Source: a virus
Virus record (IMG/VR): IMGVR_UViG_3300031841_002219
Coordinates: 1 to 55,218 of that record
Length of the DNA: 55,218 nt
Direction: 5' to 3' (one strand)
Shown: positions 49,347 to 55,218 of the stretch, piece by piece
Layout: each line of letters begins with the position of its first letter
Numbering within the stretch: position 1 is the first letter of the stretch
Translations under genes and position numbers: made by a program
Notes under the pieces: model-generated
Told to the model about the DNA's origin: nothing
Database searches by the model: none
The model's input: the letters and a program-made list of their open reading frames with translations, nothing else

Positions 49347-49423
49347 GCCCCTGTAGCTCAACTGGATAGAGCAACGGCCTTCTAAGCCGTAGGTTAGAGG
49401 TTCAAGTCCTCTCGGGGGTGCCA
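49347..49423 (+). tRNA. tRNA-Arg (anticodon TCT)
   Basis: A 77-nt cloverleaf: acceptor GCCCCTG/CGGGGGT (with G-U pairs at the ends), anticodon stem ACGGC/GCCGT with loop CTTCTAA (TCT), T arm AGAGG-TTCAAGT-CCTCT, discriminator G and encoded CCA. It decodes AGA, by far the favoured Arg codon in this phage. Confidence 0.97.
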
Positions 49424-49436
49424 TTTTAAAAACGGG

Positions 49437-49466
49437 TTGACGGTGGATGTCAATTTGTGGTATACT
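49437..49466 (+). promoter_or_regulatory. Sigma70-like promoter, leaderless spacing (lipoprotein)
   Basis: TTGACG, 18-bp spacer, -10 TATACT, exactly 6 nt to ATG 49473. It lies 13 nt after tRNA-Arg. Confidence 0.8.
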
Positions 49467-49472
49467 TATATT

Positions 49473-50969
49473 ATGAAAAAACTAACAACACTATACCTAA
49501 CATTATTTTTATCTGCATGTGGTGGTGGAGGTGCAGCCTCCTTATCTCTTGATACAAATAGTGTTACTCCTCCAACACCCCCAACTAATACCAGTCTTCC
49601 TCAGGGAGGAATGTCGGGTAAAGTAATCGATGGATACATTGATGGTGCAACCGTCATTTTTGATTTCAATTCGAATGGTGTATTAGACGAAGGAGAACCC
49701 TACACAACAACAGGAAGTGATGGTGATTGGTCTTTCGACCAATATGACCTTGCAGACTTCTATGATTTACCATACAATGCACAACAAGCTAATGACTATT
49801 TCAATTCCAACTTTGGAGTTAACACACGTGCAATGTTGGATTGTATTGAAGAGACAATTAAGGTTGCAAATGTTCCTGTAGGTGCATACGATAGTGATAG
49901 AGGATACGTAACTGAATCCTATACCCTTTATATGATACCTAAAGGTGCAACTGCATACGAAGCTCAATTCATCACACCCTTTACTACCATACTAGGTAAT
50001 CTAATTGCATCCGAAAACTCACAACTTACACCTTATCAAGGATGTACTTCTGAAGGTCAAACTGTCAGAACAAACATTAGGAGAAATGTAGGTGTATTTG
50101 AGACTGAGTTATACACGGGTACAGGATTATCCCTACAAGATTTTTACGTTGACTACATTGCAACAGGTGAGTCAGACAAACAACAAATTGCAGAAAGATT
50201 GACTGATGTGTTAGTAGACATATATAAAGTTAAAGATGCATATGAAGGAAGTGATTATACTAAATTCCAGTTTATCATTGAAACTAATAGTATAGCAACA
50301 CTTCTATCAACCAACCCTATAACAGACATAGGAGTTCAATTAGAAATGACTTCAGAACCAGTAAACGATGGTGACTGGGAATCTAGATATCAGAAAGTAT
50401 GGAATGTCACGATAAACTATGTTAATGACACGATAGATTCTTTACCCATAACATTGACCGAACTTAACAACTTAGCTGTAACGAATGAAGAGAATTATTC
50501 TTATACAGTTATACAAAATACTGATGTTAATCTTATAAATAGTAATACATGGACTTTTAATTTAAAAGACTATGATGGTGACTATGGGACTTGTTCAGAT
50601 TGGATGAGGAATGAAAAGATGCATGATGATTTAGTGCGTCTTGAATTACAAGATTGCACAGGTGAAAATTTAACAACCTACTTCAAATCCCCATACAACA
50701 CAGTCAACTCATACGTCAAAGAAGATGTAGTCGATGTACATGAGGAATTATCCTCATTGAATAGAGGAATGAATAATTTTGAGAGTTTAATACTTCCATC
50801 CCTAGGTACAGGTGATAGTGTTAACATTACAAAAGTAAATGGTGATACCATATACTCTTACAACTTTACTTTTAGTTATGAGGTGTGTGATGTTTGGGTG
50901 AATGGTGAGAATACAGAATCTACTGAAGGATACGATGGATACTTAAACTGTTTGAATTACATGCAGTGA
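49473..50969 (+). CDS. Lipoprotein with Ca-binding-type repeat, unknown function
   Basis: A 498-residue lipoprotein. The lipobox L-S-A-C (cut before C15) is followed by Gly-rich 'CGGGG' and a Thr/Pro-rich tether. Residues about 50-85 ('GKVIDGYIDGATVIFDFNSN' then 'GVLDEGEPYTTTGSDGDWSF') look like a carboxypeptidase-regulatory or SdrD-B-type module with a calcium loop. The rest has no recognised domain. Such architecture is typical of gamma- or alphaproteobacterial surface lipoproteins. ATG 49473 is set by the promoter; an in-frame GTG/ATG upstream lies in the promoter. It may cause superinfection exclusion. Confidence 0.75.
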   Translation: MKKLTTLYLTLFLSACGGGGAASLSLDTNSVTPPTPPTNTSLPQGGMSGKVIDGYIDGATVIFDFNSNGVLDEGEPYTTTGSDGDWSFDQYDLADFYDLPYNAQQANDYFNSNFGVNTRAMLDCIEETIKVANVPVGAYDSDRGYVTESYTLYMIPKGATAYEAQFITPFTTILGNLIASENSQLTPYQGCTSEGQTVRTNIRRNVGVFETELYTGTGLSLQDFYVDYIATGESDKQQIAERLTDVLVDIYKVKDAYEGSDYTKFQFIIETNSIATLLSTNPITDIGVQLEMTSEPVNDGDWESRYQKVWNVTINYVNDTIDSLPITLTELNNLAVTNEENYSYTVIQNTDVNLINSNTWTFNLKDYDGDYGTCSDWMRNEKMHDDLVRLELQDCTGENLTTYFKSPYNTVNSYVKEDVVDVHEELSSLNRGMNNFESLILPSLGTGDSVNITKVNGDTIYSYNFTFSYEVCDVWVNGENTESTEGYDGYLNCLNYMQ

Positions 50970-50970
50970 T

Positions 50971-51147
50971 ATGGATAAGAAGAAACACATTAATGAGGTG
51001 ATAACAACAATCAACAAGAAGATTGGGTTAAAACGAAAATTAAAAGAAGCTAAAGCTATCGGGGATGATGGAATGGTTTCTTTATATCAAAAACAAATTC
51101 AAGAATTAGACGACAAACTGTCGTCTCGACCACTCATAAAAACATAA
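50971..51147 (+). CDS. 58-residue coiled-coil protein
   Basis: A basic, helical ORF one base after the lipoprotein stop. 'LKRKLKEAKAIGDDGMVSLY' and 'QKQIQELDDKLSSR' form a likely coiled coil. A perfect GACGAC/GTCGTC hairpin (51109-51125) lies in its 3' part. Its stop is inside the late promoter for the next gene. Function unknown. Confidence 0.55.
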   Translation: MDKKKHINEVITTINKKIGLKRKLKEAKAIGDDGMVSLYQKQIQELDDKLSSRPLIKT

Positions 51148-51150
51148 ATA
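51143..51150 (+). promoter_or_regulatory. Late promoter variant (ligase-like gene)
   Basis: CATAAATA overlapping the previous stop; 27 nt before ATG 51178, so a leader of about 22 nt is predicted. Confidence 0.65.
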
Positions 51151-51177
51151 GTAGACAAACAGGTAAAGTTTACTATT

Positions 51178-52383
51178 ATGGCAGTTAAGAACCTACATTT
51201 AGAGCATTTAGAAGACGAGATTATCAATCAAGGGATTGATGGAGGAAGAGCAGCTATAAACTTCCTTCGTGGTCTTCGTGACATGATGAAGGGAAACTCC
51301 AAGAAGGGAGTTAACATGACAGTAAAGTGGGATGGAGCTCCTGCAATATTTTGTGGATTACACCCCGAAACAAATCAATTCTTTGTTGCAAAGAAATCAC
51401 TCTTCAACAAGGAACCTAAATACTACACATCCGAACAAGCAATCAAAAATGCAGATGAACTCAGTGGAGATTTAGAAACTAAGTTCATTGAATCATACAA
51501 ACATCTATCTAAACTAACGTGGACTAATGTCATGCAAGGTGACTTGATGTTCACAGAGAGTGACAAGAAAGATAAGAACATTGATGGTACAGACTGTATC
51601 ACATTCCAACCAAACACTATTTTATATGCAGTAGATAAAGCATCTGAATTAGGAAAAACTATTGCAGATGCAAAGTATGGTATTGTGTTTCACACTACTT
51701 ACAGTGGTGACACTATAGAAGACTTATCTGCATCATTCGGTGCATCCACGAATTCATTAGGTTCAAACAGAGATGTATGGATTGATGATGCATCATATAA
51801 AGATGAAAGTGGTAAGTCATCAATGACTGCAAAAGAAACACTTGAACTTTCCAAACACCTCACAGAAACAGGTAAGAACTTCCACAAGATAAAAAGAAAA
51901 GACTTGACCAAGTTCAATAAAGTTCAACAAGAATTTATGAATAAAGGTATGGCAGGTGCATCATATAAGACATACTGCAATGCAATGATTCGTACAGGTA
52001 AGTACAATCCTACTACACTTGGATATCTTAAACACGTAGAAGACAAGTGGAATGCAAAAATCAAAACATACAAACAAGAGAAAACCAAACAAGCAAAGAT
52101 TGAAATCAGAGACCAATTATTGAGAGAACTTAAATCACTTAAGAGAATGATTGATGGTCTTACTGCATTCCAAAAAGGTTTGATGGATGCAAAACAATCG
52201 ATAATTGTTGCACTTAATAGAGTAAAGAGTATCGGTACTTTTGTAAAAACTGATACAGGTTATAAGGTTGTAAACCCCGAAGGATACGTTGCAATCGATA
52301 GAGATGGTAAAGCTGTCAAGTTAGTAGACCGTATGGAATTCTCACTAAATAACTTTACAGTTGCAAAGAACTGGGACAAATAA
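51178..52383 (+). CDS. Putative covalent nucleotidyltransferase (ligase-like), late gene
   Basis: A 401-residue late protein of a family that is usually called hypothetical in marine T4-like phages. Residues 48-60 ('TVKWDGAPAIFCG') contain K50-W-D-G53, which reads as motif I (K-x-D-G) of DNA/RNA ligases. 'VMQGDLMF' near 118-125 is like motif III, 'NPEGYVAI' (366-373) like motif IV (E-G-x-V), and K378/K381 ('GKAVKLVD') like motif V. The order and spacing fit, with a large insert between III and IV. If so, it would form an enzyme-NMP bond. The downstream gene, coupled by TAATG, makes or uses nucleotides. Not proven. Confidence 0.6.
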   Translation: MAVKNLHLEHLEDEIINQGIDGGRAAINFLRGLRDMMKGNSKKGVNMTVKWDGAPAIFCGLHPETNQFFVAKKSLFNKEPKYYTSEQAIKNADELSGDLETKFIESYKHLSKLTWTNVMQGDLMFTESDKKDKNIDGTDCITFQPNTILYAVDKASELGKTIADAKYGIVFHTTYSGDTIEDLSASFGASTNSLGSNRDVWIDDASYKDESGKSSMTAKETLELSKHLTETGKNFHKIKRKDLTKFNKVQQEFMNKGMAGASYKTYCNAMIRTGKYNPTTLGYLKHVEDKWNAKIKTYKQEKTKQAKIEIRDQLLRELKSLKRMIDGLTAFQKGLMDAKQSIIVALNRVKSIGTFVKTDTGYKVVNPEGYVAIDRDGKAVKLVDRMEFSLNNFTVAKNWDK

Positions 52384-53693
52384 TGAAAACGTTTACCAAA
52401 TTTTTATCAGAGGCAAAAAGTAATCCAGCAGTGTTCACTTTTGGTCGTTTCAACCCACCTACAAATGGACACGAAAAACTTGTAGACCGAATGGTCAAAG
52501 TGTCAAAGTCAGTAGGAGGAGACCCCATCCTCTTCTCATCACACTCTAGTGATAAAGTAAAGAATCCATTGACTCATAAAGACAAGGTCAAGTTCTTGAA
52601 AGCATTCTTTGGTAGAAAAGTAAACGTAGTAAACGAAGACGTAAGACAAATATTCCAAATCCTAGTATTCCTTTATGACAAAGGATACAGAAACATCGTC
52701 ATGATTGTGGGGTCAGATAGGATTGCAGAATTTAAAAACATAATCACAAAATACAATAGTGTAAAAGGTAGACACGGTTTCTATAAGTTTGATGATATTG
52801 CAGTTGTATCAGCAGGGGAAAGAGACCCCGATTCAGATGATGTCAGTGGAATGTCTGCAAGTAAGATGAGAATGTTTGCAGAGAAAGGTGACTTTGATTC
52901 ATTTAAAGATGGTGTTCCATCAACAGGTAAAAGAATTGCAAAGAAATTATATGATGCAGTTCGAAAGGGAATGGGTATCAAAGAGGTCACAGATTTTCCT
53001 CATTATATGATTAACGATATGTTAAAAGAGGGAGTGTTAACAGAAGGAGTGTATGACCAAGGTATCTTTAAGGCAGTGTTCTTAATGGGTGGGCCAGGGT
53101 CAGGTAAGTCAACTGTAGTTGATAAACTTGCACTACCATCACTAGGATTAAAACTAGTAAACACTGATAGAGCATTTGAGAATGGTCTGAAGAAAGCAGG
53201 TATGTCATTGGATTTAAGAAAAGCATCTGATGATGACTATGCACCTATCAGAGCAAAAGCAAAGAAGATTACAGGTAAACAAATGGGTGCATATATCAAC
53301 GGAAGATTAGGTATGATATTTGACACTACAGCTGCAAAGAAATCTAAGATTCAAGATTATAAAGATTTACTAGACCAAGCAGGATATGAATACAAAATGG
53401 TCTATGTAAAAACATCACTTAAAAATGCACTCAAAAGAAATCAGATGAGACCAAGAAAACTCAGAGACGAGATAGTCGTAAATGATTGGAATAATGCAGA
53501 GAAGAATGCAAAAGGATTTAAACAGATGTTTGGAAGAGACTTCATTGAAGTAGTCAATGATGATGACCTTGCAACACTAGACACTAAGGCAAACAAACTG
53601 TTCGGTAAGATGATGACATGGACATCTAAGTTCCCTACAAACTCTAAAGCACAAGAGTGGAAACAGTCAGAACTCACAAAGAAAAAACAATAA
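52383..53693 (+). CDS. Nucleotidylyltransferase-kinase fusion with capsid-targeting N-terminus
   Basis: A 436-residue bifunctional enzyme. The N-terminal domain is an NMNAT/cytidylyltransferase-like fold: 'FTFGRFNPPTNGH' has the T-x-G-H site (T27-H30), and 'GMSASKMR' (157-163) is the ISSTxxR-like motif. The C-terminal domain is a P-loop kinase ('GGPGSGKST', 236-244). The first ten residues MKTFTKFLSE followed by Ala match the T4 capsid-targeting sequence, with L-S-E|A as in the major capsid cleavage. Two more possible cleavage sites, L-K-E|G (214-217) and L-T-E|G (219-222), lie in the linker between the domains. It may act in NAD metabolism; substrate uncertain. Confidence 0.85.
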   Translation: MKTFTKFLSEAKSNPAVFTFGRFNPPTNGHEKLVDRMVKVSKSVGGDPILFSSHSSDKVKNPLTHKDKVKFLKAFFGRKVNVVNEDVRQIFQILVFLYDKGYRNIVMIVGSDRIAEFKNIITKYNSVKGRHGFYKFDDIAVVSAGERDPDSDDVSGMSASKMRMFAEKGDFDSFKDGVPSTGKRIAKKLYDAVRKGMGIKEVTDFPHYMINDMLKEGVLTEGVYDQGIFKAVFLMGGPGSGKSTVVDKLALPSLGLKLVNTDRAFENGLKKAGMSLDLRKASDDDYAPIRAKAKKITGKQMGAYINGRLGMIFDTTAAKKSKIQDYKDLLDQAGYEYKMVYVKTSLKNALKRNQMRPRKLRDEIVVNDWNNAEKNAKGFKQMFGRDFIEVVNDDDLATLDTKANKLFGKMMTWTSKFPTNSKAQEWKQSELTKKKQ

Positions 53694-53696
53694 ATA
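53689..53696 (+). promoter_or_regulatory. Late promoter variant, leaderless spacing
   Basis: AATAAATA overlapping the previous stop and ending 5 nt before ATG 53702. Confidence 0.65.
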
Positions 53697-53701
53697 GTAT
53701 T

Positions 53702-54577
53702 ATGTTAAACTTAATCCGAGAAAAAATAAAGACTGTACAAGACAAAGACGTTGAGGACAAGAAAGGAACTCAACCAAAAAGGTATTACGCTGCAGATGCA
53801 GACGGTGATAAGATGTCTAAGAAGACAAAAGAGAAACGTGCAGCTCATTTCGCAAAGGGTGCTAAGAAAGATGACAATGACCCAAGTGCATATAAGAAAG
53901 CACCTGGCGATGCAACTGCAGACACTAAACCGTCACAGTACACTAAACAATATAAGAAAATGTTTGGTGAAGAACAGTACACAGATTTAGAAGAAGGAAA
54001 ACTAGTAGGACAGACTGGTTTCATTATTGATTCACTTACCAAACTTATCAAAACACATATTGGTAAAGAGATGAAATCAAGTAGAGAAAAGGGTGTAGTG
54101 TTAATGAATAAACTTGCAAGAATGATAGGTGCAAGTGTATCAATGTCACACAAAAGACCAAAGAGTGACTTATACCTTAAATCAAGTTATGGGTTTATCA
54201 ATGACGGAGAACCAGTAGAAGAAGAGTGTTGGGACGGATACACTCAAAAAGGTATGAAAAAGAAAGGGGACAAGATGGTTCCTAATTGTGTTCCTGAAGT
54301 CAATGAAATAAATGCAAATCAACTTAAACAGAAACTATCAAAGATTAAAGGTCTAACTAAAAAACAACTGGAAGTGTTATCAACAATGAACGCTACTCAG
54401 ATATCAGTTATAATCAATCAATTATCATCACTTGTTATGGGTGAAGACTTAGGTGAAAGATATGCAGATAAACTCAGAGATAGAACTAAGTCTCAACAGA
54501 AAGCACATCAAAAGGCAATGATGAAAATAGCAAGAAAATCTATCAAAGATTATGATGCAAAGGGGAAAAAGAAATGA
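53702..54577 (+). CDS. Late protein, possible internal or structural component
   Basis: A 291-residue basic late protein. It contains 'RYYAADADGDKMSKKTKEKR' and 'CWDGYTQKGMKKKGDKMVPN', two motifs that recur in hypothetical proteins of marine T4-like phages. L-E-E|G ('YTDLEEGK') fits the prohead protease rule. ATG 53702 is set by the late promoter; the longer ORF would begin in the previous gene. It overlaps the next gene by ATGA. Function unknown. Confidence 0.7.
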   Translation: MLNLIREKIKTVQDKDVEDKKGTQPKRYYAADADGDKMSKKTKEKRAAHFAKGAKKDDNDPSAYKKAPGDATADTKPSQYTKQYKKMFGEEQYTDLEEGKLVGQTGFIIDSLTKLIKTHIGKEMKSSREKGVVLMNKLARMIGASVSMSHKRPKSDLYLKSSYGFINDGEPVEEECWDGYTQKGMKKKGDKMVPNCVPEVNEINANQLKQKLSKIKGLTKKQLEVLSTMNATQISVIINQLSSLVMGEDLGERYADKLRDRTKSQQKAHQKAMMKIARKSIKDYDAKGKKK

Positions 54578-54888
54578 AAAAACTAATAGAAACGTATAGA
54601 AATATGCATCAACTTGATGAGAAATTAGGATTCAATGGTTCATATCAAAGAAAGAGTAAGTATGATGGTAAAGAGTTTGATAGAAATAAAGAACTCAAAC
54701 AAATTGCAAAAATCAAAAAGGTCTTAGAACAAGCAGACAAACTACATGCAGACTTACAGTATCCTATGGTAGTAGATACAGTCTCGAAAGTTTGGGACAA
54801 AATGAACGATGCATACACAGGTCTTATTAACTATGAAGAACAAGTTAAAAAGGGTTCGTATGACGGCACAATAGATATGGATTCATAG
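54574..54888 (+). CDS. Small late protein, unknown
   Basis: A 104-residue basic, helical protein coupled by ATGA. 'SYQRKSKYDGKEFDRNKELK' and 'LEQADKLHADLQYPMVVDTV' show no known domain. It is part of the same late unit. A Shine-Dalgarno for the next gene (AGGAG) overlaps its stop. Confidence 0.65.
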   Translation: MKKLIETYRNMHQLDEKLGFNGSYQRKSKYDGKEFDRNKELKQIAKIKKVLEQADKLHADLQYPMVVDTVSKVWDKMNDAYTGLINYEEQVKKGSYDGTIDMDS

Positions 54889-54897
54889 GAGAAAAAA

Positions 54898-55218
54898 ATG
54901 AGTGGTAACAAACATGATAACGGAGTCCACGAAATCGGGACACCTGAAACACTAAAGGCATATCAAGAAGATACGCCAGGGCAAATGGTAGAGAGATACC
55001 TAGAAGAAGCAAAGAAGAAGAATGATGATGTAAAAGCAAAGTTACACTTCGGTCAAAAGTTTGATAATCCTTTGAAAGGTTTTCCATACAACGAATCAGT
55101 CAATGAAGGTGCAGAAGTCTATACCATGAAGAAGGGTTCATTTACCCGTAAGGTCGATGGTAAAGAAGCTGACAAGATGAAGAAACAAGGTTGGAAACTG
55201 GTTGCAAGAGAAGATATC
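54898..55218 (+). CDS. Late protein, 3' truncated
   Basis: An open reading frame of 107 codons that runs off the window end. AGGAG precedes the ATG. The visible part is charged: 'ETLKAYQEDTPGQMVERYLE' then 'EAKKKNDDVKAKLHFGQKFD'. L-E-E|A ('RYLEEAKK') and V-N-E|G ('ESVNEGAE') resemble prohead protease sites, the first exactly. 'GWKLVAREDI' is the last seen. Possibly another processed head-associated protein. Confidence 0.65.
   Translation, partial: MSGNKHDNGVHEIGTPETLKAYQEDTPGQMVERYLEEAKKKNDDVKAKLHFGQKFDNPLKGFPYNESVNEGAEVYTMKKGSFTRKVDGKEADKMKKQGWKLVAREDI

Noticed and set aside
1-55218. CRISPR arrays, insertion sequences, integrase or attachment sites
   Set aside because: No repeat-spacer pattern, transposase or integrase was seen; short repeats found are promoters or leader motifs.
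1-55218. Cyanophage assignment
   Set aside because: Many genes are shared with cyanophages, but no photosystem, plastocyanin or carbon-metabolism genes appear in the window; the host remains open.

Overview
This window is a segment of a T4-like marine myovirus genome. The evidence is the T4 core set in T4-like order: tail sheath and tube, portal, prohead core, prohead protease, scaffold and major capsid, then UvsY, UvsW, the gp55 late sigma factor, gp47/gp46, gp45, gp44/gp62, RegA, gp43, UvsX and gp41. T4-type late promoters (TATAAATA and close variants) occur throughout. The DNA is AT-rich, AGA, TCA and GCA codons dominate, and nearly all genes lie on the + strand. No photosynthesis genes are present. 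The gene content suggests a phage of a low-GC marine proteobacterium, of the kind known from SAR11 (Pelagibacter) myophages; the host is inferred, not proven.

Layout. 1-8.4 kb: tail sheath to major capsid and two or three structural or unknown genes. 8.4-11.4 kb: UvsY, a 2-oxoglutarate oxygenase, UvsW and an Sm-like protein. 11.5-12.3 kb: a cluster of very small membrane or secreted proteins, one with EF-hand loops. 12.5-17.3 kb: gp55, gp47, gp46 and a large late protein with a capsid-targeting-like N-terminus. 17.3-19.1 kb: peptide deformylase, a second oxygenase, tRNA-Ala, tRNA-Ser and an SprT-like protein. 19.15-19.5 kb: a gene-free block that looks like a structured ncRNA with its own promoter. 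19.5-24.5 kb: small unknown genes and an AAA+/VWA pair (CobS-like, CobT-like). 24.4-27.3 kb: the sliding clamp, clamp loader and RegA.

27.3-35.5 kb is the most unusual block. It encodes small membrane proteins, CsgF, CsgG, two curlin-like repeat proteins, a FecR-domain protein, an IscU Fe-S scaffold and a CHASE2-type transmembrane adenylate cyclase. This amounts to a phage-borne curli-type secretion cassette next to a cAMP-producing enzyme. 35.5-37.7 kb: small proteins, a structured leader RNA, Hsp20 and a peroxiredoxin. 37.7-42 kb: QueD, QueE, QueC, FolE and a DpdA-like transglycosylase, which together predict 7-deazaguanine modification of phage DNA. 42-49.4 kb: lysozyme, DNA polymerase, a basic packaged-protein candidate, an SNase-like nuclease, UvsX, gp41 and tRNA-Arg. 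49.4-55.2 kb: a lipoprotein, a ligase-like nucleotidyltransferase candidate, a nucleotidylyltransferase-kinase fusion with a capsid-targeting N-terminus, and late genes of unknown function.

Two genome-wide patterns stand out. First, many transcription units start with a promoter placed so that the predicted transcription start is the A of the ATG: six sigma70-like -10 boxes lie exactly 6 nt before an ATG, and six late promoters lie exactly 5 nt before an ATG. This implies leaderless mRNAs, whereas operon-internal genes often use a Shine-Dalgarno site or overlap. Second, three late proteins share the N-terminal pattern M-K-[ST]-F-x-x-[FY]-[IL]-[ST]-E. It matches the T4 internal-protein capsid-targeting sequence, with Glu at position 10 where the prohead protease cuts, so these proteins are predicted to be packaged in the head.
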